Assembly: GCA_021325145.1 (NCBI GenBank)
Contig: JAJPHR010000051.1
Span: forward strand, 62,001 to 126,000
Source of the DNA: Verrucomicrobiota bacterium
Lineage (GTDB): Bacteria; Verrucomicrobiota; Verrucomicrobiia; Limisphaerales; Pedosphaeraceae
DNA: 64,000 nt
Direction: 5' to 3'
The notes below the pieces were generated by a model. It was given only the letters and a program-made list of their open reading frames with translations, had not been told where the DNA came from and ran no database searches. Numbering within the stretch: the stretch's first letter is position 1; each line of letters starts with the position of its first letter. Shown here in pieces: positions 25,322 to 33,990 of the stretch. Position numbers and translations under genes: made by a program.

Positions 25322-25863
25322 AATGATTCTATGAACTAACGAACTGCGGGAGGCTTGGTCATCCCGACGTCGGGATTACGAAGACTCCATTGCCTAACGG
25401 ACCAGACGTTGCAGGGCAACGGAGGTAGAAGGTTAGGTTACTGGTTAACTTTCGTTTCTCAGCCCAAATGAACATCCGCACACGCGGCGTTCGAGCAATA
25501 TACAGCGTAAACTGAAGTGGACAGGATGCAAGTGGAATTTTAAGCCAAAAAGGACCCCCCTCAGGAGCCTCAGCCCATTGCCAATCCGCAATACCCGGAC
25601 CCACTCGGGGCTGCCGGGCGTAGCACCGATTGGCAATTGGTAATCGGCTGTATGGCCGGTTGTTAACTAGCAGAGGCTCGGCCGATTTCGAGCAACCAAT
25701 TGGCCCCAATAGCCCAGGTATCCGCCTAAACCCGTCCCAATCCGGCTTGCCGCGCCGAAGCCTTGGCGTAGCGGATGCGCCCGTGAGTCAGCGCTTGTCG
25801 CGTCGTGGCGAAGGCCAACGGTAACGTGACTTTATGGCGGTGGACTGGTCTGATAGGCGAGCC
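25322..25863. other. Gene-free gap, probably divergent promoter region of rpsA and the DUF4405 gene
   Basis: About 540 bases with no supported coding sequence. It separates divergent rpsA (minus) and the DUF4405 gene (plus). It holds an imperfect palindrome around 25627-25648 with the words GATTGGCAATTGG and TAATCGG, and the related words CATTGCCAATCCGC at about 25577. No ribosomal leader structure could be assigned by eye. Confidence 0.5.
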
Positions 25864-26637
25864 ATGAACAACCGCGTCGCCTTTCTGGTGTGCCTCGACA
25901 CCTCCATGCTGTTGCTCGTGTGCATCCTCGAACCCATCAAACTTACCGGCCTCGAATGGCATCAATGGCTCGGCTTCGCACTCTGTCCGCTGGTGCTGCT
26001 GCATGTGGTCATGCAATGGCCGTGGTTCGTCACTCAGTTTCAAGGCATGGGCAAACGCGGCGGTTATCGTGTCCGGCTGAGTGCCCTGTTGAATCTGATC
26101 CTGTTCGTCCTCATGGCGGCGGTATTGTTCTCCGGCGTGTTCGCTTCCCGCCAATCCACCGCCCTCATCGCGGAAAGCGTCGGCCGCGTTCGTCTCTGGC
26201 ACGAAGTTCATGGCTGGTTGAATTTTGTGCTCGTGGTGTTCGTGGGTTTGCATCTCGCCTTGAATTGGGACTGGATCCTCGCCGCATTGCGCCGCAGCCG
26301 GCCCCGCCGACCAGGCGGCGACGCGGTTATGGCCGGGCGCCGCTCGCCGCCGCTCGTGAAGTATCTCGGGCGCGCGTTGGTTTCGCTCCTCATTGCGTCA
26401 GTGGCTGCGGGAGCGACATATTTCGCGATTAAGGCGACGCTCCCCGCGAGAAAACGCGCTGACCTGCAATACCAACGCCCCATCACCGCTTCCGCCGATC
26501 ACTCGCAAAAAAATCGACTCGCCCCCGCCGGGCGTTCGGCGGAAGTAATGGACGGCCTCTTCGGATTTTCGTTTACCCTGTCCGTAACCCTGTTGGTGGC
26601 CATCGTTGGCCGATATGTGTTCCGCCTCCGTTTATAG
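25864..26637 (+). CDS. DUF4405 (cytochrome b-like) membrane protein
   Basis: A 257-residue protein with four N-terminal membrane helices and one near the C-terminus. Histidines placed in or near helices (LEWHQWLGFALCP, VLLHVVMQW, RLWHEVHGWLNF, VGLHLALNW) follow the DUF4405 pattern, a family related to haem-binding cytochrome b segments. The loop after helix 4 is very basic (RRSRPRRPGGDAV). Two more helices follow (ALVSLLIASVAAGATYF and LFGFSFTLSVTLLVAIVG). The start ATG at 25864 has a purine-rich GGCGAG before it; 25834 is an alternative. Its redox partner is not seen. Confidence 0.8.
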   Translation: MNNRVAFLVCLDTSMLLLVCILEPIKLTGLEWHQWLGFALCPLVLLHVVMQWPWFVTQFQGMGKRGGYRVRLSALLNLILFVLMAAVLFSGVFASRQSTALIAESVGRVRLWHEVHGWLNFVLVVFVGLHLALNWDWILAALRRSRPRRPGGDAVMAGRRSPPLVKYLGRALVSLLIASVAAGATYFAIKATLPARKRADLQYQRPITASADHSQKNRLAPAGRSAEVMDGLFGFSFTLSVTLLVAIVGRYVFRLRL

Positions 26638-26779
26638 CCGCCTTTAACTTCCTGCCATTCTTCCGCTTGCATGAGCGCCTGCCTGGCGGAATTTCGCAAC
26701 CGTGCACCGCCTCGGTTGCCTTTGTTCGGTCATCATAAATTCGTGTGGATTCGTCTCGGTTCGTGGTTGAACCCCTTGA

Positions 26780-26816
26780 AAAGCAAAAAGCGGCCGGGGC
26801 AAACGCCCGCGGCCGC
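26780..26816 (-). terminator. Rho-independent terminator after the Cys-rich small gene
   Basis: On the minus strand the stem GCGGCCG/CGGCCGC (26816-26810 and 26796-26790) with loop CGGGCGTTTGCCC is followed by TTTTTGCTTTT. It begins about 20 bases beyond the stop codon of the small exported protein. Confidence 0.85.
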
Positions 26817-26834
26817 CTGAAAACCCTGGTTGAA

Positions 26835-27065
26835 TTACTTCTTGTCGTCCTTCTTCTTGTCGTCTTTCTTCTTTTCGATTTCACCACTGCCGCCGCATTT
26901 TTCGCATTCCTTGCCGTCTTTCGCGGCCGCGACGCAGCACTTATGGGAGCATGCTTCGCCCTTGTCCGCTGCTTTCTTGCAGCAATCCGCCTGCTTGGCG
27001 AGCGCGGAGCCGGTCAGCACTGCCGCGGCGCAGGTGAGAACACTGAGATATTTGATGAACTTCAT
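26835..27065 (-). CDS. Small exported cysteine-rich protein with Lys/Asp tail
   Basis: A 76-residue protein. Residues 1-23 (MKFIKYLSVLTCAAAVLTGS, then ALA) are a signal peptide. The mature 53 residues contain seven cysteines, in the order DCC, AC, KCC, EC and KC, plus one His, then end in an extremely charged tail EKKKDDKKKDDKK. The cysteine density suggests metal binding or disulfide formation in the periplasm. A longer in-frame start at 27320 would put 85 non-signal residues in front and is rejected. The gene has its own terminator and appears monocistronic. The function is unknown. Confidence 0.8.
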   Translation of the reverse strand: MKFIKYLSVLTCAAAVLTGSALAKQADCCKKAADKGEACSHKCCVAAAKDGKECEKCGGSGEIEKKKDDKKKDDKK

Positions 27066-27284
27066 AGCTTTGTGGTTTTGTGGTCGATTGTTCTGTCGGT
27101 CAATCTTTACACTGCGATTGCAATCCGGCGTGCTTCGCGGCCATGCACAGCGACTTCGACTGCCCGGCGGAAACATCGGATTTGACCCGAAATTAGCACA
27201 ACCGCCCCTAATGTCCACAATATTTCGGACTACTAGAATTTGAGGTGGCAAGTCAGCTTTTGGACAGGCGCTCGGGGCCGGGCC

Positions 27285-27358
27285 GCTCACTAACCCCTGC
27301 TTTAGCCGGGGAACAATCATGCGAAAGCTCGCTCAACCGTTTCTAACGGCTTCGCGCC
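27285..27358 (-). repeat. Bipartite palindromic repeat (CCGTTAGAAACGG family), copy 2
   Basis: Read on the minus strand: CGGCGCGAAGCCGTTAGAAA, CGGTTGAGCGAGC, a spacer, then CCCCGGCTAAAGCAGGGGTT and AGTGAGC. It shares CCGTTAGAAACGGTTGAG and GGGGTTARTGAG with copy 1 at 15824-15900, but the inner hairpin differs. It lies 20 bases beyond the fmt stop and could act as its transcription end. The rest of the gap 27066-27378 holds no gene. Confidence 0.7.
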
Positions 27359-27378
27359 GTTATTATTAGTGTTCTGCG

Positions 27379-28332
27379 TCAGGATACCCTCAAGAATCTC
27401 TTTCCCGGCTCCAATGGGTGCCCCGTTAGAAACTCCTGCGCGGTCATCCTGCGCCCGCCTTCGCGTTGCAAGGACAGAATGCGCAAGGCCGCCGGGGCAC
27501 AGGCGACCACGATCCCGGCCTTGCCCGCTTCGAGAATCTCGCCCGGTTGACCGGAACCTGGCGCCACTTCGACCTGCCAGATTTTGAGCAGGTGCGGCTT
27601 CGGTTCGGCGGGGAGGTGCGTGAATGCGCCCGGCCACGGCGCAAAGGCGCGCACGCGATTCCACAGTGTCCGGGCGGGTTGCGCCCAATCCAGCAGGCCG
27701 TCCTCCTTGGCTATCTTGCGCGCGTAGCTCGTCCCCTCCGCCGGCTGAGGGCGCGGGACAACCCGGCCTGCCACGTATTCCCGTACCGTTCGCACGAGCA
27801 AGCCGGCGCCGAGCGCCGCCAGGCGATCGTGCAAACTTTCTGAGTTATCCTGGGGATAAATCGGTGTTCTTTCCTGCGTGAGAATGTCACCCGTGTCCAG
27901 GCCGGCATCCATTTTCATGATGGTCACGCCTGTTTCCGCTTCATCGTTGAGGATGGCCCATTGAATCGGCGCGGCGCCACGGTACTTGGGCAGGAGCGAG
28001 GTGTGGACGTTAATGCAACCAAAACGAGGTAGCGCCAGAATGGACGCCGGCAGAATCTGACCGTACGCCGCGACGACAATGAGGTCCGGGGCAAGCGCTT
28101 GCAATGCGCGGACAAATTCCTCATTGCGCGCGCGCTCCGGTTGCAGAACCTGGAGTTGCCGCCGCAACGCCGCCGCCTTTACCGGAGAAGGATGCAATTT
28201 CAATTCCCGCCCCTTGGGCCGATCCGGCTGGGTCACCACCGCCGCAATCTCGAAATCCCCCTGCGCCGCCAGCGCTTCGAGACTCGCGCAAGCCAGCTCG
28301 GCGGTGCCCATGAAAATAATTCGCAATGACAT
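27379..28332 (-). CDS. fmt: Methionyl-tRNA formyltransferase
   Basis: A 317-residue enzyme that formylates initiator Met-tRNA using 10-formyl-tetrahydrofolate. N-terminal IIFMGTAELACASLEAL and VVTQPDRPKGR, and the catalytic block NVHTSLLPKYRGAAPIQWAI with DETETG-type sequence (NDEAETGVTIMKMDAGLDTG) are diagnostic. The C-terminal OB-like tRNA-binding domain starts near residue 205 (TLWNRVRAFAPWPGAF). Length is standard. It is the last gene of a minus-strand group running nnr, membrane protein, adk-like, zinc-ribbon, fmt. No peptide deformylase gene is adjacent, unlike in many bacteria. Confidence 0.96.
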   Translation of the reverse strand: MSLRIIFMGTAELACASLEALAAQGDFEIAAVVTQPDRPKGRELKLHPSPVKAAALRRQLQVLQPERARNEEFVRALQALAPDLIVVAAYGQILPASILALPRFGCINVHTSLLPKYRGAAPIQWAILNDEAETGVTIMKMDAGLDTGDILTQERTPIYPQDNSESLHDRLAALGAGLLVRTVREYVAGRVVPRPQPAEGTSYARKIAKEDGLLDWAQPARTLWNRVRAFAPWPGAFTHLPAEPKPHLLKIWQVEVAPGSGQPGEILEAGKAGIVVACAPAALRILSLQREGGRRMTAQEFLTGHPLEPGKRFLRVS

Positions 28333-28454
28333 TGGCCTCGTGATGCGGTTTCTTAATCGGAGCGCAGGCGATTAAGATTATGTTCGCGCAGAGCTGGAGC
28401 TCTGCACTTCGTCCTTGGCAGCTTCAAAGTTATAGCCCGTAATTTCGCCCTGTC

Positions 28455-28495
28455 CTTTGGTGCTTGGAGTTTTTCTGGAGCTTGGTTTGGGAGCC
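28455..28495. repeat. CTTGGNG heptad repeat, copy 1
   Basis: The sequence CTTTGGTGCTTGGAGTTTTT followed by CTGGAGCTTGGTTTGGGAGCC shows the family core TTTTCTGGNGCTTGG with CTTGGNG units at about 7-base spacing. It lies between the zinc-ribbon gene and fmt. Confidence 0.65.
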
Positions 28496-28507
28496 TCCGC
28501 CCCGGCT

Positions 28508-28747
28508 CTATCCGCGCAACAGTCTTCTTTGCGCAGCCGGACGTCGCGCTCGGGGCGGCGGCGGCTTCACGGGCACTCCGGTCACTTTGCGCTCGCCGAG
28601 CGAGGTGGCGCAATGGGCGCAGAGATACTCATGCAGCTCCCCGGAAGGCAGCACCAGCAGCAGCCGCTCGCGCACGGGTTGCGATCGCCCGCACTTCGGG
28701 CAGTAGAGCTCACTGGCCTTGAACGCTCCAAATTGTTCTTGTGGCAT
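28508..28747 (-). CDS. Small zinc-ribbon protein
   Basis: A 79-residue protein with two CxxC knuckles, YCPKCGRSQ (Cys16, Cys19) and LCAHCATSLGE (Cys43, Cys46), spaced as in a zinc ribbon. A proline- and arginine-rich tail (VKPPPPRARRPAAQRRLLRG) follows, which may contact nucleic acid. It starts nine bases after the adk-like stop, so the genes are almost certainly cotranscribed. No family name is known to me. The tight coupling and cysteine spacing make it a real gene. Confidence 0.75.
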   Translation of the reverse strand: MPQEQFGAFKASELYCPKCGRSQPVRERLLLVLPSGELHEYLCAHCATSLGERKVTGVPVKPPPPRARRPAAQRRLLRG

Positions 28748-28755
28748 GTTCCGGA

Positions 28756-29340
28756 TCAGGCTTTGGCGATGCGCCGAAGAATGTCCAACAACACCTTGGC
28801 CGGTGTCTGGGTCGAATCAATCTTATGCACCACCACGCTCTTTCCATAGAAATTTAGCACCGGTTTCGTTTCGCGCTCGTAGGTTTTCAACCGCTGCTTG
28901 ATTACTCTCAGGTTCGCGTCGTCAAGCCGGTTTTCATGCAACGCCCGCCGTTGCAGTCGCGCGACCAATTTCGCCATGTTCGGGCAGTGCAGGTAAATGA
29001 TCGAGCGCACGTCCAGCGTATCGCTCAGCATTCCGGCCTGATGTTCGTTGCGCGGGATGCCATCCAAAATCAGCGTGTCGGCGTCCGGATGGAACCGTCC
29101 GACGCGCATCGAATTCTCGATGAACTGCCGCCAGAGGTCGATGGTGGGTTCATCCGGGACGAGCTGCCCGCAACTCGAATATTCCAGGAACGTCTTGCCG
29201 ATGGGGCTTTCCACCGTCAAGCTCCGGAATACGTCGCCACAGGCGCAATGGAAGAAATTTGGGATTGTCCCCAAAATCTTGCCCTGGGTTCCCTTGCCTG
29301 AGCCCGGTGCGCCGAACAAAAGGATGGCACGGTATTTCAT
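28756..29340 (-). CDS. Adenylate-kinase-like nucleoside monophosphate kinase
   Basis: A 194-residue P-loop kinase. The Walker A loop LFGAPGSGKGTQG is at residues 8-20, the NMP-binding region contains CGDVFRSL and GQLVPDEPTIDLW, and the fold continues with LILDGIPRNEHQAGML (matching the adenylate kinase DGFPR block). The LID is short (RALHENRLDDANLRVIKQRL) and keeps basic residues. The family converts AMP (or another NMP) and ATP to two diphosphates. The DGIPR variant and short length suggest a divergent paralogue, so a housekeeping adk may lie elsewhere. It lies seven bases after the upstream membrane-protein gene. Confidence 0.85.
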   Translation of the reverse strand: MKYRAILLFGAPGSGKGTQGKILGTIPNFFHCACGDVFRSLTVESPIGKTFLEYSSCGQLVPDEPTIDLWRQFIENSMRVGRFHPDADTLILDGIPRNEHQAGMLSDTLDVRSIIYLHCPNMAKLVARLQRRALHENRLDDANLRVIKQRLKTYERETKPVLNFYGKSVVVHKIDSTQTPAKVLLDILRRIAKA

Positions 29341-29347
29341 AATTCAA

Positions 29348-30334
29348 TCAAGCGTCTTTATGCTTGAGCTGGACCTCCTGAATTTCGACGAAGGGGATGA
29401 TCACCTCCTCCGAAGCGTTTTGTTTTTGCACCTGCAAGTGCAGTTCGTTGGCCGAAATGCGCGAGATTCGCTGCCCGACGTACGAGCCCCGCGCGGCGCG
29501 GATGCTCAACTCCATGTCTCTGTCCGCGCCCTGGCGGACGACCCCAAAAAAGCCCGGCACCTGGGTTTCGAAAAAGCGCCGATTGAAGGTGTACTGTCCG
29601 CGGGCAAACGTTTTTGTGGGTGGCAGCGCCGGCGCAGCCGCAGCGGCCGGCGCAGCCGCGTATGTTTCCACGGGCGCCTCGCCCTCGCCGACCGGAACTT
29701 GCGCGGCTTCGGCGGCGGTCGCGCCGGCGGCTTCAGCATACTCTTCGCTGGGCGGTTTCCATTCCTCGACCTGCTTCATCTCGCGGCGCTCAATGGCAGG
29801 TGGAAGGCACAGGAAAAGGATGGGACCTAAAACCGGTGCGACCGCCGCCACGGCGCATACCACGCCCGGCGGCCGGACGCGAAGGATGGAGATTTCATAA
29901 GCGGCATAGATGTTCCCGGCGTAAAGCACCAGCAAAAGAAAGACCCCAATCCCGGAACTGGCCATCGCGCCAATCAACGAGCCCTTGGCCGGCCGTTGCA
30001 GGTGCGGCACGTCCTTGACCTGGATTTCGGTTCGCTTGGCCTTGTCTTCCTGCGTCAACTCGATCCACGGCTCGACGAAATTCGCGGCTTTCGGATTTTC
30101 CTGGAAAGTCCGCAAATCCGCCTGGGAAAGTTTGCTCCAGGCAATGGGGTCGGTATAGCTGCCATCGGCCTGCTTTAAAATGATCCCGCGGTCGTCCATG
30201 GTGACCACCTCGCCGGTGAGCGTCTGGCCATCCGTCAGATGCAGTGTTTCCGCCCAGGCGCTCCCGCAGAGCAGCGCGGCCAAGGCCAATGCAACGACAA
30301 ACTTACAAAACCTGTGCATGCCAGAGTTTTCCAT
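29348..30334 (-). CDS. Exported or membrane protein of unknown function
   Basis: A 328-residue protein. A signal peptide is clear (FCKFVVALALAALLCGSAWA). Residues about 27-75 (LHLTDGQTLTGEVVTMDDRG and DPIAWSKLSQADLRTFQ) form a small beta domain seen in many verrucomicrobial exported proteins. Two membrane helices cover about 120-185 (GVFLLLVLYAGNIYAAYEIS and VVCAVAAVAPVLGPILFLCL), then an Ala/Pro/Glu-rich linker, then a C-terminal domain (ARGQYTFNRRFFETQVPGFF to VQLKHKDA). An ATG at 30319 is a shorter start. It is in an operon with nnr and the adk-like gene. No function is known. Confidence 0.75.
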   Translation of the reverse strand: MENSGMHRFCKFVVALALAALLCGSAWAETLHLTDGQTLTGEVVTMDDRGIILKQADGSYTDPIAWSKLSQADLRTFQENPKAANFVEPWIELTQEDKAKRTEIQVKDVPHLQRPAKGSLIGAMASSGIGVFLLLVLYAGNIYAAYEISILRVRPPGVVCAVAAVAPVLGPILFLCLPPAIERREMKQVEEWKPPSEEYAEAAGATAAEAAQVPVGEGEAPVETYAAAPAAAAAPALPPTKTFARGQYTFNRRFFETQVPGFFGVVRQGADRDMELSIRAARGSYVGQRISRISANELHLQVQKQNASEEVIIPFVEIQEVQLKHKDA

Positions 30335-30387
30335 ACCGGCCTAAATAATCAACTCATCTTATGAAAGAAAAGACATGTTTGATTTGA

Positions 30388-31827
30388 TTATTCCGGACCG
30401 GACGTTTCGCGCCCAGGCTCGACGCTCCCGATTTCCTCCACCAAGTCTTCAATCGTCCAATTCCGCCGCGACACTGTCAGGCGGTCTGCCGTCGCCCCGT
30501 GCTGCCATACCGCATAACTGAGCGTCCGGCCCGGGTCCGATTGCAAATGCGGTTGCGCCAGTAATCCAGCCAGGTAACCCGCCAGTGTGTCTCCACTGCC
30601 GCCCTGCGCGAGATGCGCATTGCCCGAACCGTTGACGAAAATATCCCCGGTGTCGCGTCCGATCAAAGTTTGGTGGCCTTTGAGCACCACCCAGCAATTC
30701 CCCAGCTGCCGGGAAATTTCACGCAAAGCGTTCACCCGATTCGATTGGACTTGCTGCGTTGAGGTCTGCAGCAAGCGCGCCGCTTCGCCCGGATGCGGCG
30801 TGATGACGCGAATCGCATTCCTGGCCACCGGCGCAAGCGGCAGCCAATCCAGTGCGCTCGCATCCACCACCACCGGCACCGGTGAATCCCGCCAGAGATG
30901 CCGCATGGCCATCTTCAATTCGTCCGGCACGCCCTCCGCCGCCAGCCCCGGACCGGCCAGCACCGCATTGAAGTTCCACGGCAACTTTTGCGCGGGCGGC
31001 CAGATAAAGACCATCACGGACTGAAGTTGTGAGGCGATGACAGGATAAACCGTTTCCAACGTGTAAAGGCTGATCAAACCGGGCTGTGCGCGCTGGGAGC
31101 CGCGGGACGCCAGCACCGCCGCACCGTGATAACCCGGACTGCCGGCCACGATTCCCAACCGCCCGAAATCGCCCTTGTGTGCGGCCGCCGGACGCGGGGG
31201 CGGGTAATCCTTAAAATCCTCCGGCAACATCCACCGCAAATCACTCTTATGCGGGCACGGAATCAACCCAATCTCCGGGGCCACTTCCAACCGCCCGACG
31301 CACGCCCACGCCGGCTGGGCCAATAGCCCAAGTTTCGGAGCACCGAGCGTCAACGTGACCGCGGCTTGGATGGCCGCTCCCTCCGGTTGCCCCGTTTCCG
31401 CATTCAAACCCGAAGGCACATCAATCGCCAGCACCTGGACTTTCGCTTGATTGACCCGCTCGATCAATGCCACCCAAGGCTCATTCAGCGGACGATTCAG
31501 TCCGATGCCAAACAATCCATCGATGATTAACTGCGGCTTTTGTTCGAGCGCCGCCGTCACCGCCGGCAGATCGCCAGCCGGGTCCATTACGTTCTGAAGA
31601 TGGACGCGGCAACCCGGCAGATGCTCAGCCGCCCGCCGTGCGTCGTCTCCGTTGTGGCCTTTGCCTGCCAGCACCAGGACGAGTTCGCCCGGGTTGACCA
31701 TTTGGGAGGCACGGCGCGCCGCAATCCGGCCCACGCGAGCGATCACCTCCGCCTCTGAGCGGCCCGCGGCCCACGTGGCCTTCTCCCATTCGCGCATCTG
31801 CGCGACGCTGATGACCGGCACAGCCAT
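30388..31827 (-). CDS. nnr: Bifunctional NAD(P)H-hydrate epimerase / ADP-dependent dehydratase
   Basis: A 479-residue two-domain repair enzyme. The N-terminal YjeF_N half (about 1-215) epimerises damaged NAD(P)H hydrate; blocks are VLVLAGKGHNGDDARRAA, LIIDGLFGIGLNRPL and LAIDVPSGLNAETG. The C-terminal YjeF_C half (about 220-475) is the ADP-dependent dehydratase; blocks are KGDFGRLGIVAGSPGYHGAA, VITPHPGEAARLL and NAHLAQGGSGDTLAGYLAGL, which carries the catalytic Asp. The bacterial two-domain fusion is standard. It heads a minus-strand operon running to fmt. Start MAVPVISVAQMREW is the common one. Confidence 0.95.
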   Translation of the reverse strand: MAVPVISVAQMREWEKATWAAGRSEAEVIARVGRIAARRASQMVNPGELVLVLAGKGHNGDDARRAAEHLPGCRVHLQNVMDPAGDLPAVTAALEQKPQLIIDGLFGIGLNRPLNEPWVALIERVNQAKVQVLAIDVPSGLNAETGQPEGAAIQAAVTLTLGAPKLGLLAQPAWACVGRLEVAPEIGLIPCPHKSDLRWMLPEDFKDYPPPRPAAAHKGDFGRLGIVAGSPGYHGAAVLASRGSQRAQPGLISLYTLETVYPVIASQLQSVMVFIWPPAQKLPWNFNAVLAGPGLAAEGVPDELKMAMRHLWRDSPVPVVVDASALDWLPLAPVARNAIRVITPHPGEAARLLQTSTQQVQSNRVNALREISRQLGNCWVVLKGHQTLIGRDTGDIFVNGSGNAHLAQGGSGDTLAGYLAGLLAQPHLQSDPGRTLSYAVWQHGATADRLTVSRRNWTIEDLVEEIGSVEPGRETSGPE

Positions 31828-31943
31828 GGCAGCAGGCTACATGGAATTCGCTCCCGACAAAGAAAATTTGCGAGACATTAATGTGAAATTACTGTCGCCC
31901 GCCAGGTCGCGTCAACTGGGGCCCTTTCCAATCCCCTCCCCAT

Positions 31944-32153
31944 CGTGCTCGTCCTCGTCCTCGTCCTCGTCCTCGATTCCCTGTTTTCGGGGGGACCGAG
32001 GACGACGACGAGGACGAGCACGACCAGAACCACCATTGACCCGTTAATTCTTCTTGAAGGTGGACTCCATGCATCCCTCGCTTGGAGTTTGAAATTTGAA
32101 GCTTTTCTGGTGCTTGGAGCTTGGAACTTGAAGCTTGGTATTTGGTATTTGCG
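31944..32153 (+). repeat. Compound repeat: CTCGTC hairpin plus CTTGGNG heptads, copy 1
   Basis: The first module at 31944-32027 begins ATCGTGCTCGTCCTCGTCC, has a TTCCC...GGGGACC centre and returns as GAGGACGACGACGAGGACGA, then GCACGACC, so the arms pair as a long GC-rich hairpin with CTCGTC/GACGAG units. About 50 bases later the heptad module at about 32080-32153 reads CTTGGAGTTTGAAATTTGAA, then GCTTTTCTGGTGCTTGGAGC and TTGGAACTTGAAGCTTGG. The same modules in the same order and orientation occur at 54642-54790. There is no gene in the gap 31828-32187. Confidence 0.75.
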
Positions 32154-32187
32154 GTAAAGGTAAACGACCGGAATGGCCATCCGCCCA

Positions 32188-33720
32188 CTAATTCTTCCCC
32201 GCCGTAATCATCGGAAAATCATCCGTCCGAAACGGCGACGCCGGCAATCCGTCCTTGTTCCACAAGTTGACCACAGGGCAATCCGCCCAGCCATAGCGCA
32301 CCGCGACCGGTTTGGGGACCGACGCGCAACTCACCACCACTGTCTTGCCGTCGATCTCCGCGTTCGCCCAGACGAACTTGTGGTCTTCACCGCAAATGGC
32401 AAAACCCTTCAACGCACCGTCACGGGCCTCCAACCCAGCGCCGACATTGTCGAAACTGAGGACCACTTTGTCTCCCTTCACCTGCATCTTACGATAGCTC
32501 GGCCCGGAATAAACGATGCTCTCGCCGTACGCGATGCCGCGCGCCGCCAGCGCCAGGCGTTCGCCCACCGGCCGTTTCTTCTTGGGATGAATGTCCTTGG
32601 GATCGCCCACGTCGGTGATGACCGCCATGCCGACTTTCGGCAGCGCCTTGGTGGCAAGCAATTGGGCCTCGCGGAGTTCCGCCCAACCGCTTTCGGCTGG
32701 TTCCTCCTTGACCGGCATGAACGGTGCAAGCTGGACCGCCAGAAATGTGAAGTCGCCTTCGTTCCAATCCTGCCGCCAGTTGCGAATCATGTCCGCAAAC
32801 AAACTCCGATACTGCTCGGAGCGGCCGGCGTTGGATTCGCCCTGATACCACGTGGCGCCTTTGATGGCATAGGGAACCAGTGGCGCGATCATCCCATTGT
32901 AAAGCTCGGCTGGCTTCCACGTCGGCCGCTGTGGCGCCTTTTTTTCGAACGGTTTCCCGGCTGCTTTGGCCTCGCCGGATTCCTTCTCGTACTCGGCGTG
33001 CGCCGTCTCATACTTGCTGAGCGAAGCCGCGTAACCATCGAGAATCTCCTTCTTGTAACGGGGATTGTCCGACAAGACCGCTTCGCGCATCCAAACCTCG
33101 GCGGGGGAACCGCCCCAGCTCGTTTCGATCAATCCCACCGGCACATGGCGCGCTTTCTGGAGGTCGCGTCCAAAATAATAACCCACCGCCGTAAACCCAA
33201 GAATACTTTGGGGATTGCACTCCTGCCAGGTGGCTTTGATATCGTCCTTCGGCTCGTTGGCCTTGACCTTCGGTACCTTGATCAAATGAATCATCGGGTT
33301 GGCGCAAGCCTCAATGTCCGGCTTGGATTCAAACGAATTCTCAATCGGAAATTCCATGTTCGATTGCCCGCTGCAAACCCACACTTCGCCCACCAGCACA
33401 TTCTTGATGGTGATGGAGTTTTTGCCCGTGACCGTGAGTTCATCCGGGCCGCCGGCTTTCATCGCGCTGAGCTTGACCATCCATTTGCCATCCTTCGCGA
33501 CCGTTTTCACCTTCTGTCCGCGAAAGCTGACCGTTACCTCCTCGCCCTCATCCGCCCAGCCCCAGACCGGTGCCTTCATGCGCTGCTGCAGCACCATGTT
33601 ATCGGTGAACAGATTCGGAAGCCGCACGTCGGCCCGAACCGATGCGGCCAGCAGCAGCAGGGCAGGGCAGGCAAGGAGGAGAGAATGAGTAATTTTCTTC
33701 GGGTTGTGCATACCCGACAT
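32188..33720 (-). CDS. Sialate O-acetylesterase-like exported SGNH hydrolase
   Basis: A 510-residue exported esterase. The N-terminus (ITHSLLLACPALLLLAASVRA) is a signal peptide. The catalytic serine block is VWVCSGQSNMEFPIENS, near residue 120. The Asp/His part is the VGDPKDIHPKKKRPVGERL block near residue 395. A small beta domain precedes (LFTDNMVLQQRMKAPVWGWA). This family removes acetyl groups from sialic acid or plant xylan-type polysaccharides; verrucomicrobia usually have several and use them to degrade glycans. The stop follows a promoter-distal compound repeat by 35 bases. It is not visibly in an operon. Confidence 0.93.
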   Translation of the reverse strand: MSGMHNPKKITHSLLLACPALLLLAASVRADVRLPNLFTDNMVLQQRMKAPVWGWADEGEEVTVSFRGQKVKTVAKDGKWMVKLSAMKAGGPDELTVTGKNSITIKNVLVGEVWVCSGQSNMEFPIENSFESKPDIEACANPMIHLIKVPKVKANEPKDDIKATWQECNPQSILGFTAVGYYFGRDLQKARHVPVGLIETSWGGSPAEVWMREAVLSDNPRYKKEILDGYAASLSKYETAHAEYEKESGEAKAAGKPFEKKAPQRPTWKPAELYNGMIAPLVPYAIKGATWYQGESNAGRSEQYRSLFADMIRNWRQDWNEGDFTFLAVQLAPFMPVKEEPAESGWAELREAQLLATKALPKVGMAVITDVGDPKDIHPKKKRPVGERLALAARGIAYGESIVYSGPSYRKMQVKGDKVVLSFDNVGAGLEARDGALKGFAICGEDHKFVWANAEIDGKTVVVSCASVPKPVAVRYGWADCPVVNLWNKDGLPASPFRTDDFPMITAGKN

Positions 33721-33759
33721 TCCAGCCGAGTCAGGTTGAGTTCGTCAACCATGAAAAGC

Positions 33760-33912
33760 ACCCGGTTCCGTTTGGACCTGCTCACGGGCCAGGAACGGTT
33801 CTTTACCAGGCGTCATTAATGAGTGCCCCTGGGGCATGCGGCGGCGCGCACAGGAGTGCCCGCCCTGCCGGCACACGGTGGTGGGGCGGGCAGTCCTCTG
33901 CACGCCCTTCGC
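33760..33912. repeat. Long-hairpin interspersed repeat, copy 1
   Basis: About 150 bases shared with 56803-56965. It contains the identical 17-mer GGACCTGCTCACGGGCC (33774-33790), then CGTCATTAATGAGTGCCCC, then a 27-bp imperfect stem: left arm at 33843-33869 (begins GGCGCGCACAGGAG) and right arm at 33880-33906, with a ten-base loop. It lies between the sialate esterase and alaS in divergent orientation. Confidence 0.75.
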
Positions 33913-33990
33913 CCCAACGCTCCACGTCCCCATCCACACCTCCGTTATTTGCATTTTGATTTTTCGGGAGATTCTCCTTAACTTCTTGCT

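Noticed and set aside
31944-32027. CTCGTC repeat as a possible CRISPR array
   Set aside because: Units are six bases, with no unique spacers, and the two halves are reverse complements; it is a hairpin.
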